DNA of 64,000 nucleotides from contig VICG01000013.1 in NCBI GenBank assembly GCA_008692225.1, forward strand, positions 1,488,001 to 1,552,000, given 5' to 3'. A program made the translations under genes and the position numbers. Shown here piece after piece: positions 22,909 to 40,532 of the stretch (positions within the stretch are counted from its first letter, which is position 1; each line of letters opens with the position of its first letter). A model generated the notes under the pieces. That model ran no database searches and had not been told where the DNA came from. It worked only from the letters and a program-made list of their open reading frames with translations. Source of the DNA: Monilinia fructicola. Its lineage: Eukaryota; Ascomycota; Leotiomycetes; Helotiales; Sclerotiniaceae.

Positions 22909-25900
22909 TCAGTCAGCGTAGTGGTCGGGAACGAGCTTCATGCCTCCATAGGGATCATTGTGCAAGGCGCTTGACGAAGAATGTGGTTCCCACGGCTTCT
23001 CATGACCGCTTCGTGAAGCACGAGTAGTCTTCTCAACTTTGGCAATGCGAATCGCTTCGTTAATCGACAATCGAAGATGCTGAAGTCGTAGCATTATTTG
23101 TTCCGAACCACCAATGAGCTCTAGTATTTGCTCTACGTCAAATACGAGCTTCAAGAGAACAGTATCGGCATTACAGAATGTGCGAATAGACATGAGAGAT
23201 GCCACCTGCTTCCAATTGTAAAGCATAGATGAGATACGGACGTCGTCGCCTAGTCGATCACCGTGGAATCGAAAGTTGTACTGGTTGGCAGTAACGAGAT
23301 CGCGCTGAGTACCTTGGTCATACATGAATTCAACAACCGCAGGACGGCCCTTATTCTTCCATGCATCCACGGTCTTCTTGATACTATCGATAGACATGCG
23401 ACCTTGGCTAAACTGAACCATGAGAAAGGTATTGGCCGTGTGAACTACCATCAGTTCTAATTCAACCAAATATCTAGCTTGCTCATACGGGTTGATCGAG
23501 ATAGATAAAACGGATATTCTGTTTTTGTCGTTTTTCATGTCTGCCTTTTCGGTCTAATCAAGGTCAGTAAAAGAAACGGCACGATGGGGAGTATACACTT
23601 ACAAAGCCCTCGATTTTGCTTTTGATCTTTTCCATCATACCAGGCTTCTTAGGTTTATCTAGCTTTTGAACGGATTTGAAACTCTGAAGAGTGGGTAAAA
23701 CTTCACTTGGTGAGGATCCAAGCCAGCCATGCTCTCCGAACATCTTTTTCATTGGCGAACGCGATCTCTTTTTTGGAGAGATTGGAAGTTCTGGGCTTTC
23801 AAAGCTAGGCTCATCTTGCTCAGCTACATCAACCAAATTCTTTGTGGGAGATCGAGTCATTTGTCGGTTGATTGTGGCCGATGATGAGCTCGAATACGAC
23901 TCATTGCTGTAATTGGAATTTGTTTGCTTTCGATCCAGAGCATATTTTGCAGAGTGGCCTGGGCCATCAGCTAGCTCTTCATCGGATGAGTGCGAGGGCT
24001 GCTGGGTGCGATGATCATCAGATATTTTACGGACAGGAGAGCGTGAAGTTCGCGGGTAATCACGAACAGCTTGACGGACTGGTGAACTTGATGATTTTGG
24101 AATTTTCTCTCGGGACTCCTTGCGAACAGGAATTCGAGATGGTCCAAGAGTAGCAGCACGGCCACGGCGAGGTAGACTTTGACTCGGATAGGCTTCATTG
24201 GGGATGGGTGAGATAGAATCGACATCAGCATAATACGCTCGATGGTCGGGGCTAGGGGACTCTTTGCATGCGGCAAAGCGTAAGGGTGTTATACTTGGTG
24301 ATGTTCCACTACGTTGAAGGCCATAGCCATGACTTGAGTATTGAGGTGCAGTCAAAAAATCGCTTCTATTTGTTGCATGACCAACCGACCGCGAACTCTT
24401 GACATGGCCAAGACTTGGTGACGATGCAGGTCTAACATCATCGTAGTTATGCATAAAGTCGGTCATTCTGGTCTGGTGCAACTCGTCGACAACTAGTGGT
24501 GTATCCGGCTCGAAGGCATATGGATTTTTGAATTTCTCAGCGTTGCGACCATATGAAGAACTATTTGTGTTAGAATGTATCAGTATTGATTCATGATTTG
24601 GCTTACCTATTAGCAGACATTGTTGGTATCAGTTGCTGTTGTTGTAGAGGAGAATAAATAGATCCAGGAGTTCCAATCGGAATGAAATCGCCAAACAGAC
24701 CACCGGAACTGCCAGAGAGGTAGTATTCTTTGATGTCGGAGACAGTTGAACGTCCAATAGTCTCGGGGGTGTTTGATTGATTAGTTGACATTTGTGAGAC
24801 CTTTGTGTTGCTAGCGTTTGATATTGTCGAACCGTTGTGTTGGCTGTTTGACTGAAGGAAATCTGTTTTTTGGTCAGCTAAATAAGGTGTAGCCTGTTCA
24901 ATTGAACCTAAACACTCGCGTTTTGGAATCGAAGATGAACGAGGTGGGAAACGCGTCTGTTCGTTGTTGATGTTGTTGTTTTGGAGTGCTCCTTGCTTGA
25001 GTTGGACTTGACTTGGTTGCTTGCAGATATACAAAGGTTGCGGAGGGTCAATTGTTGGAGATTGTAGAGTAGGAAGACGACCTTGATTTAGTTCCATCAA
25101 AAATCTTTTCGCCGCTTCGCCAACATGATTTTCATCATAAGGTGAATTGTTATTGTGGTTATTGGGACTATGGTGGGCGTTTTTTTGTTTATTGTCTCGA
25201 GTCGCTTGTTTTGTTCTATTGTTTTGTTTTGGTGAACAATCATCCGTTGCACCGTCGAGAGCCATTATTCGTTCTCGGGTTGTTTCGGGTTCAATTACAG
25301 GTGCCAATATTTTGTTTGAGGATTCCAAGAAACTTGAAATGGTTAAGTGCTCATTCTGGAGGGGATGCTGGTCTGGATTCATTGGTGGTGTCAAACTCAG
25401 CCGATGTTCGGTTGTCGCGAGAATTGAATTTTGTTGGCTTCCCACCATATCAAAAGCGGTAGAGGATTCACCTTTTAGTGGAATATTTGAAATGTAAGAA
25501 CGTTCAAATAATCGAGCTGGTGGTTTACTATTTACTTTTCCAAGTGAATTTGAGAATTGTGACTTGGGTAGCTGAGGTACATTTACTTCAAAGATTTCGG
25601 AACTGGAACTTTCTTCCCTTCGAGTTTGCGGGGCCACTCGTGGAAAGCCTTTAAATTTGTTCAGCGGATCCAGGGAAGATGGCGGACTGTAGACCGTCGG
25701 TGATAGATGGGATACCTCGGATATCTCTGATTCTTCGAGTTCTGAGTACCCTGAAGATGGCTCACTCCATTTCACAATGTCCCCAACAGACTTGCGATAT
25801 TCATGTTTATAACGACATTCCCAGGACTTACATGTACCATCATAAGAATTGCGACCTTGATGTTCATGTTCACCCTTCATAAGGTTTTCCCCTGAGCTTT

Positions 25901-27795
25901 TCTTCTTCGAAATATTCTCTGTAGGACGCACATATACGGTAGGATACAATATTTCTTCCTCTTGGTCTTCAAAAAGGCTTGTACTATGGCTTTCCGAGAT
26001 CGAGAATCTGCCCGGCCCAAGTTGTTCAAAGCAGTCAGTTGTATGTGCATGATATGTGTTCTCAGCCTGGTGATTGTCTGTGATGTTGTAGCCGTCCTCA
26101 GATGTAAGATGAGTCAACTGTAGTACCTCGTCAATTCCTGAGGCAGAGTATGTATTGGAGACGTCGTTTTCCGTGCTTTCGATTAGTTCTGAGGGAGCCC
26201 ATTTATAATCAAGTCCACCGTCGAAGAAGTCGCTAGGACTGGCAGGAACACTATGGTATTTACTCAGGTAAAAGCGAAGGGGATTAAGTTCTGTCATGGT
26301 TAGATGAGAATTAGCACCAGTATTTGAGATGACTTACCAGGGCATCTCGTAGATTTATTATCCTTCGATTCGTATAGCCTATCGACAACATCATCAAAGG
26401 TTGGCTGACGAAGCCCTAGAAGATAATCTGGAGTTGGCTGTCCCCCTGGAATCAACTCGTTTTTCCTCGCAAAATTTGCATTTGGTATTGCACGGCCTGG
26501 TGGTAATGCCACGTTTTGTATGGTAGAAACCTTGCGAATTTTGTTCTGATCACCGACCTTCTGTGAAGCTTTGGACCTGCTAGGTACTCTATCGCTAAGA
26601 ATCTCTCCGTACTTTTCAACGTCTATCAGCTCCATTCGGGCTTCGGAAGGAACATTGATCGAATCTTCTCTGTTCTCTGAGAGAGCACTCATCACCCTGT
26701 GACTTAACTCCCTCTTTGCGTTATTCATGAAAGATCTGGTGGGAGTGGAATACTTCGAAGATGTCGCATGTGGTTCAGTTGGCTCTATTGCCGTCTCTGG
26801 TGGGATCGATTGCGCAGTGTCTGGTCGCGCACGCGCGCCTCCCCGGCCATATTCAGGATCCCACATTCCCTTGTGAAGCTCTGCCGGTGTTGGGCAATAC
26901 GCCAGGGTCGGCGGCTTTCCTCCCACTGAGACGAAGACACTATGCTCAATCTTCCAACTAGGTTGATGAGCAATCTTCGAGTTGCAAGATTCGCAATATG
27001 GTATACCACTTGGGCTTATCTGTGGCTCGACCAACTTTTTGCGCGCTTCCTCTTCCCTGTATTGGATAAGTGCCTTGGTAGGTACGACTGGCGCTTGTAT
27101 GGTAGTTGTATGGGGGGCATGGGGGTTTGTGAAGTCTTCCTGCAGGGCTGTTAGAGAGAAAAGGGGAACATAATCGCTTACAGGGACTTGCCTTTCTCCG
27201 AAGATGTTCGTGTTTCCATCTTTGAAAGACGGAAGGAGCGAATGGAGGCAGCTCTTCTACTTCAATGAGTTCTTCCAAAACACCCAAAGCTAGGTCAACA
27301 TTTTCATCTCCAAACCTCGCTTGTAATCGAGGATGTAGCATGCGCAATCCGTCTGTATAAGGGAAGTTTCGAGGCACTAGATAGTTGTAACATTAGGATC
27401 AAATAAAAAAGTGCACAACAAATGAACCACTGCTTGGCCCTCTGAAGGATTGCTCTAGTCCTGTTGAAAGCGAAACCCCAAACTTAAAATGTATATGAAA
27501 GTTCCAAATTCCAAATTATAAGACAAAAAAACTAGATTGCTTACCGTCCGAACAAAGTCTGACCAAATAGTTTCGACATTCTATAAATTGTCAATTGGTC
27601 CAAATAGGTCGGAATTGAAGGCATTCACTCACTATCTTCACCCCAACCTTCCCGAGAAAGATTGTGTACTCCTGACTGCTTGCGAGCATTCTCTATTTCT
27701 ACAGGAAGATGATAGTTGCCAAAGATTGGATGTATTGAATCTCCTTTATCTTGTCCCGATGGAGTATCAGCCTCGATAGAAGTGGTTTTCATCAT
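22909..27795 (-). CDS. Large conserved fungal protein of unknown function
   Basis: Seven exons on the minus strand: 27795-27633, 27580-27545, 27376-27182, 27147-26338, 26290-24607, 24560-23603, 23553-22909. All phases agree, giving 1,496 residues. Exon 2 is only 36 nt. The third intron as drawn is 34 nt, below the usual fungal minimum, so that junction is the weakest. The N-terminal 130 residues are compact and acidic (PYTDGLRMLHPRLQARFGD). Next comes a short CESCN segment. The middle (about 250-1280) is Ser/Asn/Gln-rich and probably disordered, with repeated SPVR/SPTK/SPMK sites that resemble proline-directed kinase targets. The last 210 residues form a folded-looking domain (VVEFMYDQGTQRDLVTANQ, FRFHGDRLGDD) whose pattern I know from other fungal hypothetical proteins without a name. 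No membrane segment or signal peptide. Function unknown. Confidence 0.7.
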
Positions 27796-27909
27796 CAAGA
27801 TGTGACAGGCAAGTGATGCCCAAGTGATTGATATATGATCTTATCTGGTACAAGGAGTTTTCTTTTTGACAGTGCAAAAGTATAGTAACAATCAATTATA
27901 AGGTAATAT

Positions 27910-27945
27910 GTGAACAACGTGAACAACGTGAACAACGTGAACAAT
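27910..27945. repeat. Short tandem repeat GTGAACAACn
   Basis: The word GTGAACAAC repeats three times in a row and decays into GTGAACAATATGAACC. Short, sitting in the upstream region of the unknown-function gene. Confidence 0.8.
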
Positions 27946-28720
27946 ATGAACCATGCGAACAGAGTAGCAGATGCTTCTGCTGTGATTATTGGAATAATTA
28001 TTCTCTCTACAATTCAAAGCAGTGAATTGAGTATGCTGAAAGAGATGAACCAAGCAATGGTAATGTCCTATTGTGGTTATTGATTAAAACAAGAAATTTG
28101 ATGCTCAAAACGAACAAAAAAGAGTATATGGAAGAAACAAATGGGAAAATTCTTCTAATAGAACCTCTCAAGTAGCACAGAGTAGTGTCTCTCAGTCTAT
28201 CATGCCAAGTATAAGGAGCAGTCAGAGGATTTGGTAATTTGTGAGAATTTCGACAGTGGGAAGAAGTGAGTTGGGTGGGAGGGCAAGAAGAAGTCGGCCG
28301 ATTATGATGATTGTTGCTATGGTTCCATCGACAAGACTGAGAATGGATGATTAAGCTACTTAGATTCTGACCCTTCAAGACTGGATACCCAGCACTGCCA
28401 CTTGTACTATATGGAAATTGAAGGTGAGAATAATAGATAGCATTTATTGAGTGAGTATCTCATCTGAACACTTCAGGATGAGGATATAAGAAATTCTACT
28501 TATTCCTATCGACGATGAAACGATCTGAGTGTCTCTTTCATCGTACGATATGTTGTGGAGTTCTGTTCCGAGTGAGGTAGTTGCAGCATTTGAGGAAGGT
28601 GCGATTCTCCTTCAACATATCAGTAGGATCATCAACCCTTCACAGGACGTTTCCCATCTGATGAATAACGATTGAGCAAAGACCAAGGATAAAGACAGAT
28701 GCTCCAACTACAAATACCTG

Positions 28721-28906
28721 CTTACCTACCTACCTGCCATCCTACTTACCTTCCTTCCTCCTTCCTCCCTACCTTCGTCCCTACCTTTCTACCTTTCTAC
28801 CTTCCTACTTACCTTCCTTCCTCCTCCCTCCCTACCTTCCTGCCTACCTTCCTACCATCCTACTTACTTCCCTTCCTCCTCCCTCCCTACCTTCCTCCCT
28901 ACCTAG
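28721..28906. repeat. Pyrimidine-rich CCTACC/CTTCC degenerate satellite
   Basis: About 185 bp of mixed CCTACC, CTTCC and CTACTTA units, nearly free of G on the plus strand. It translates into a spurious Leu/Pro/Tyr/Ser-rich frame. Confidence 0.85.
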
Positions 28907-30778
28907 ATAAGTCATTGGGAGCCTCAAGAAACCATTTACCAAACAAAGCACATCAAGAACTACTAGGCAATTAGGCTTGGAAAGTTTCTATGAGGGTTAT
29001 ATTTGACTTGGACAGGTTCACAGCACAACCTCACCCTACAGCATTTAACACTTATCTTCAGCTGAGTAGGTTTTAACAGTCACTCTGTGCCATTCTTGGA
29101 CCCAAATTACCGAAAACATTGAAGTTGGGGAGAAACTTATTATTAAGACTACTAGGTAGGTAATCCTATGTTTCTATGTTGAAACCATGTCTTCTCACAG
29201 TGGCTGAAGTTGAGCCTCAAATTCTACCTATGTGATATGTTGTTAATCTATATGTTTATTTAATGTTTGCAAATCAAGCGGATAGTTATGAAATTATACT
29301 TTTACACATCAATTGTGACCTTGGTTTGAAACTCTTCTGCAGAGGTATCGTGCTCAAGTAGTTATCATACATTGAAAACGTCTAGAGGATTTATGATGTC
29401 CCTTATGAATTTTCAAGAAGTGTATAAAACCCTCTGCAACACTGCAGTTGCAATTGAAAAACACGGGAGGTGCCTCAGATTTCTCAAGCGAGACTGAATG
29501 AGTATGAGTTTTGAAATCCAATCAGGGTAATCTAGGAGCTGTCTTCAAACATCTGTAGCGCCTATATGTTGGATTATGTTACTCAGATTAGATTTATTTA
29601 CCCTCAAGCTGTTGAGGTTAATGAAGAATCGTTTGCATTCTGGGGGTGAGGCACAGGATGACCGTGAACGGATTCATCGACTGTAGCTCAAGCAGAATTT
29701 AAGAGAACCTCCTGAGTAAAATCGAATGGCTCTTAATCACAGATGACTCTTGAACACGGGCGATGCTCAACCAAAGTCTTTGCATCCAGCCTGCGATCAG
29801 CTCAAGTTCCATGTGATAGATATACTTGGCTCATGCGATGACCTGCTACGATGATCAAATGGGCTTTGGTATAGTCCCAAAGCAAACACTCTACATCGGT
29901 CCCATGATGCTCTCTGAAACGACGGGTATGGCGGCTCTTAAGGATTCATGATTGTAGGAATGGACATAATCAAGATACTAGGTATGTCCAATGGTAGGTA
30001 GATTTTGATGGTTGATAGTTGTTGTTTTACTACTACCTACCTAGGTGCCTAGTAGGTCGTCAATACACCGAAACTTCCCCGAGCTGACCTAAGTATTTAC
30101 ATAAGCAAGCCAGGTCACTTGCTCGTACGGAGTACGTCCAAGGTTCCCTACCTACTAGGTCCTTATGACTGTCCGAGGTCTCCAGGGCTAGCTTATCACT
30201 CTGCTACAAGTAGTAATCCGATGGATCTTTCAATCTTTTCTATCCTTTCTATCTCTTCTATCTCTACGGTGACCCCTTCAGTCCGAATACATCATGGAGC
30301 CAAGCAAACTAAGACAGCCCCCACCTAACCAGTAGTCCACTTCTTCTCCAAGATCAAAATCAATTTATTTCTACCGATTCTTGAAGCCGATAGGAGTTGT
30401 AATTACTGACAGTCAATACAACAAAGATGATTGGTCTATTCTCCGCATTTACTCCATCCTTCCCCGCAATACTTGAAAGTCGAACTTGCCGTGAACTTTC
30501 CCGTCTACCACTTCTCACTCTTGAAACTCCTTTCTAGCTTTCCTGCCGCTCTTCGGGATTAGATTATGGTAGTCAATTGAGCTTTGAGAATGGATCAACG
30601 ACACCGAAGTAAGTGCCGTTAGAGACTTCCGACAATGACTTGCGGTTCGTGGCAATGTAAGATTTCTTATTAAAGTCTCCCAACTTCCCTTTTCCTTCTT
30701 TCCTAGATTCCCATAGCCGTTTCTTTCTTCTTGTCCTTCCGATTTGTTCAAATACCCCTCTTCTCTTTTGAACTCATC

Positions 30779-30806
30779 AAATATATAAATCTATAAATAT
30801 ATATTA
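30779..30806 (+). promoter_or_regulatory. AT-only TATA-like box upstream of flavoprotein gene
   Basis: A run of AT-only words (ATATATAAATCTATAAATAT) lies 25-50 nt before the ATG at 30830. It is close for a TATA box if the leader is short. It may instead be simply an AT-rich leader. Confidence 0.35.
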
Positions 30807-30829
30807 GTTTCACACTTCCAATCTTAACA

Positions 30830-32886
<2,057 letters not shown>

Positions 32887-33126
32887 GGTCGATTGCATGG
32901 GCATTCATTGTACGATTTGATGATGATGATGAAGGGTTTTAGAATGGAGTTGGGTTAAAGTGTCTCATGGTGCATTTATTGGAATATATACGAGGCAATT
33001 TAGACATGATGAATATAAGAATGGAATGAAATGAAAGGAACCGAGATTTTACGTCTACTGCCGCATTGAAATTATTTCTAACAATGTTGTTGTAATTGTT
33101 AATTGCTAACTATTAACGAATATACA

Positions 33127-33222
33127 ATATCAGTATCAGTATCAGGATTAGTATCAATATTAATATCACTATCAATATCAGTATCAGTATCAGGATTAGT
33201 ATCAATATCAATACCAATATAA
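33127..33222. repeat. TATCAG/TATCAA satellite with a duplicated 30-bp block
   Basis: Hexamer-like units TATCAG and TATCAA alternate over about 95 bp. A block beginning CAGTATCAGTATCAGGATTA occurs twice, near 33131 and 33179. Confidence 0.85.
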
Positions 33223-33309
33223 TAGGAGGTATCTACCTAGTAAGTATTAAGTATATACAGGTAAGTGTAACACAAACAGCCCTGGAGACCTTCCAATCCA
33301 ATCCTGGCT

Positions 33310-33355
33310 GGTTTTCTTTTTCCTTTTCCTTTTCCTTTTCCTTTTCTTCCTTTTG
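33310..33355. repeat. TTTTCC short tandem repeat
   Basis: Five consecutive CTTTTC units between 33316 and 33346, flanked by degenerate copies. Confidence 0.85.
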
Positions 33356-33726
33356 GGCTTGGCACCCATGGCATGTATCATCCAGTGAACGGAAAGCTTT
33401 GTCCCCCCCCCATATAACCTTAAATCGCCCATCCAACATACCTGTGGACCTGGCTAGTCTCTGGAGCATCTATCGGTTAAGAGAGCTCCAATTCTTCCAT
33501 TGTTCTTTCATCATTGATTTGTCGCAAACCTCATAGCCCATCCACATCACCACCCACATCAGCATCCAGAAACAACAAAAACAACAAAAACAACAACAAT
33601 AACAGCAACAACACATCAACAAACAACATCCATCAGGACTACTTTCACTCATCTGAAAGGTAACATAAACATACAAGTGTTTCTCAATGTTGGATAATCC
33701 CAGCAATACAAGAGCTTCTTCTCGCC

Positions 33727-35393
33727 ATGACCAGTTTTAAACGCAAAGCTAGTCAAGAATTATCTCGCAATTCGACAGAAGTTATTGAGGTATGTTCAAC
33801 AACTCAAAAAATGTTAGAGTAATATGCGGCTACCAGTAGCTAATGATTCTTCAAGTCGATTCATGGAGAAGAAATGTTGGAGACTATAAAAGACTGGTTT
33901 TGGGGCACTTTTGAATGGTTTCGCAGGAGGGGTGATTTATCGTATACCAACATGAGTTATAGTAATATTGATGGTGAGCGTTATCACCATATACGTCATA
34001 TCATTTACAAGTATCACTAAGTCTGATTTGAACAGTAGCCGCGGATGGGCATACTCAAAGGGCAGAAGCGAGAGAAAATGGGTCTAGTGCGATCAAGCGG
34101 CGAAGAAATAAATCGAAAAATAGCGCCCGCAGGAGAACTTCAAGTCAACACCGACAGAATACATCAACAAGCATGGATCAGACGAAGAGCCTTTCGGAAG
34201 AAGAATTGAGAGCGCGAGCTGATGCGCAATGGATTCCGCCAGCCTTTGGCACTCCTGCAAAATTGGTAGAAACAGAGGTCATTGTCATTTCAGACGATGA
34301 AGACGAAGTGGGACAAGAAAAGCAGAAATCGATAGCAGATTGTCTACGATCACCACGTTCGCCCAAAATTCCACCCATACGCCTCCAGCCGATGAGGCTA
34401 GAGAGACGCATATCTACGATCCAAGATGGGAGTTCTTTACCTGAGCGTCTGGCCAATCTATTAACTATAGATGATGATAATGCAGATGAAACCAAGCGTT
34501 CGCCATTTACTCTCTCCAAGCGAGCTCAAGAGAAAATAAAGAGGAATGCTGAGGCGCGAAAACTCAAGGAAAAGCAAGAAAAAATTCGAATTGCGAAGGA
34601 ACGCAGATTGACGCGACGAGATCCATCGGGCCGCTTAGTAAATCCTTTGGAAGAAAAATGGGAGGGTATCATAAGAGAAGCCTTGGATCGTGCTCGAAAG
34701 AATGGCAATCTGCCGATTACTGAATCGCAGGGTGGAACCCCACTACATTACAAAGATTTTGGAACACTACTTGGCAGAAGCTCGTGGCTGAATGATGAGA
34801 TTATCAACACCTATATTGAATGGGTGGTGGAGGCTGCAAACGAGTTCGCCAAAGCAGAGGCACAAGCTTTCGGCGAACCTGTTGGAAAAGTGCCCAAATT
34901 CATAGCGCACAACAGTTTCTTTTACGAGAACCTGGATAAAAAGGGACCAAGCAGCACACAGCGTCTGATGAACAGGAAGAAGGCCCCTGGAGCGTCTTTA
35001 CTTCAGGTTGACACTGTATTTGTTCCTATCTGCAGAGGTAGCCATTGGACTGTTGGGGTTGTACGACCTATGGCTAGAACTATTGAATACTTTGATAGTT
35101 TGCAAGGATCTTCACATACATTCATCAAGCTTATGCGGGGATGGCTGGAGTTCCAACTAGGCCCAGACTACAAGGAAGATGAATGGAAGACGCCAAATAC
35201 TGGTTGTACTGTACAGATGAATGGCTTTGACTGTGGAGTATTCGTCTGTACAAACGCTCTCTGTGTTGCTCTGGGCATCCATCCCGATTGTTATAGTGGA
35301 TCAGATATGGCGATGATGAGAAGGAATATTGCTGCCCTTCTCATTAACAAAGGCTTCCGAGGAGACTTTGCTTGGGGCCTGGGGGTTTTTTGA
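33727..35393 (+). CDS. Ulp1/SENP-family SUMO protease (peptidase C48)
   Basis: Three exons (33727-33789, 33856-33973, 34036-35393), all phases consistent, 512 residues. The C-terminal 230 residues are a complete C48 domain. It has the substrate-side motif LLGRSSWLNDEIINTYIEW, catalytic His397 (GSHWT), Asp414 (EYFDS), oxyanion Gln454 (TVQMNG) and nucleophile Cys460 (FDCGVFVC). The His-Asp spacing of 17 and Gln-Cys spacing of 6 match the yeast Ulp1 arrangement. The N-terminal half is basic and helical with an acidic patch IVISDDEDE, which resembles a SUMO-interacting motif (hydrophobic core followed by acids). Role: processing of SUMO precursor or removal of SUMO from targets, probably nuclear or nuclear-envelope. 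A shorter product starting at the ATG at 34173 would keep the whole protease domain. The WDR48 gene follows on the same strand. Confidence 0.9.
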
Positions 35394-36257
35394 AATGTGA
35401 CGTGTTTTTGGGACAGGAGTTTGGAGGAAACAAGGAACGATACCCATTCTGTGTTGTATAAGGCTGGCTAGCTGGTTGCTGGAAGGGTTGCAAATGCATT
35501 TATTTGGTAAATGGAGTCTTGGTCAAGGAAAGAAAAGCCGGGTTAACAAAGGTCATTGGATGAATGAGATTACTTGGAAGATAGACATAAATATATGTGA
35601 TTGATCAATATGGGTATGCCAAAGAGGGCATAATCTCAAAATTTAGATTCATCTGATGGAAGTCTGTCTACCTAGACTAGCAGGTCAAATGAATGGTAAG
35701 GGTTAGAAAATGAATTATCATCTACTTGTTCGGCTATATATTATAATTCGAAAGCTGTAAAGTATATACAATCACAATGTAAAAACCAAGATCAGACAGT
35801 ATTGATACTAGGTACCTAGATAGTATCATAATTTGTTTACGGTTAAGATGTCTTTCTGTTTTTACAATCATAATCACAACCTGGAATCACCCGACATTTT
35901 AATCCAATCCAATTCAATCCAATACAATCCAATATGTACCCCCGGCTAAAATGCTTACCCCCCACAAACTGCAGCTCATACTTCTAGAATCCCCACTAAA
36001 CTTAATACACCGAATCCCGCTTCTAACCTTGATCCTACATACATACATCCATCCATACATACACACACACACACACACACATACAGAGTACATACATACG
36101 TCTGCAAGTAGTTCGCTCCATCTTCTTTGCACTATAAACGAGTCTCTATCTTTATGAATATTTGCATAGAAGAGCCTTACAAATATTATACATAGAGAAG
36201 GAAGGCAAGATACATTGTTTCTCAGGCGAATGATAGGAGGAAACTCTTCAAGATAAG
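35394..36257. other. Intergenic region between SUMO protease and WDR48 genes
   Basis: No supported gene. Includes a repeated CAATC word (35902-35931), an (AC)10 run at 36061-36080 and a palindromic ACTAGGTACCTAGAT near 35808. It presumably carries the WDR48 promoter and 5' leader. Confidence 0.55.
36061..36080. repeat. (AC)10 microsatellite
   Basis: Twenty bases of perfect AC dinucleotide, next to (ATAC)n and CATC words, in the upstream region of the WDR48 gene. Confidence 0.9.
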
Positions 36258-39815
<3,558 letters not shown>

Positions 39816-40360
39816 TTGTGGGAAGAGAGAGGGCGAAAGATGGAAGGGAGGTAAGAAGAATTTTTGGTTATGGCTGGCTGGCTGGCGCGCTGGGAGGATA
39901 ACTTCTGAGTCTTGGGCCAGAAGTTGTGAGTTTTAGTATAGGAATGGAAGTGAATGAGGCTGGATGTATGAATGTTTGAGAATCTTGAGGGGGATCCTTT
40001 ATACAGAGAACTGAAACTTAGATTTCTGACGTCGTTCTTGGGCAGAAATAAAATTCCTACCATTTTTGTCTTCTGCCGTCGGGTATTGAATCTCTGGGTG
40101 CTTTTTTCTTTCGTCTTTCCATGTGTCTCGTTGATTTGTGAAATATGGGTTCATCTGGTGGTTCGGCCATTTTATCTATCATCGCCTCAATCAATTCCAA
40201 GACGGTTTTGGCAAGCATATTTTACTCCATCAAATCTCGATATCTTGATTAATGTCTACTCGGGTATGATAAATTACAACGATCCCTCTTTAGCTTTGAG
40301 TGAGGATTTATTATATAGAATCTGCGTTCGCGGAAGATGGCAATGGATTGATGATGATGA

Positions 40361-40532
40361 TGGATGGATGGATGGATGGATGGATGGATGGATGGATGGA
40401 TGGATGGATGGATGGATGGATGGATGGATGGATGGATGGATGGATGGATGGATGGATGGATGGATGGATGGATGGATGGATGGATGGATGGATGGATGGA
40501 TGGATGGATGGATGGATGGATGGATGGATGGA
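40361..40532. repeat. Perfect (TGGA)43 microsatellite
   Basis: 172 bp of uninterrupted TGGA, with GATGAT units just before it. Both strands are open through the repeat, giving spurious frames of Trp-Met-Asp-Gly (+) and Ile-His-Pro-Ser (-). It lies about 550 bp after the WDR48 stop codon. Confidence 0.98.

Larger units (their letters stand above)
27796..30829. other. Long spacer between unknown-function gene and flavoprotein gene
   Basis: No supported gene in 3 kb. It holds the promoter of the minus-strand gene, two simple repeats listed separately, several CTAGGTA words (29151, 29979, 30038) and a TACGGAGTA word at 30126. A 123-codon frame at 28007-28378 (minus) has no visible domain. Confidence 0.55.
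32887..33726. other. Intergenic region with TATCAG satellite and TTTTCC repeat
   Basis: No supported gene. Holds the flavoprotein 3' UTR and the SUMO-protease promoter. An AACAAC-rich leader (33570-33630) precedes the protease start codon. Confidence 0.55.

Noticed and set aside
25142..25497. Two plus-strand frames of 106 and 116 codons with hydrophobic starts
   Set aside because: They lie opposite a well-supported exon of the unknown-function gene and reflect its Asn/Gln-rich composition.
28699..28974. 91-codon Leu/Pro/Tyr-rich frame
   Set aside because: It arises from the CCTACC/CTTCC satellite.
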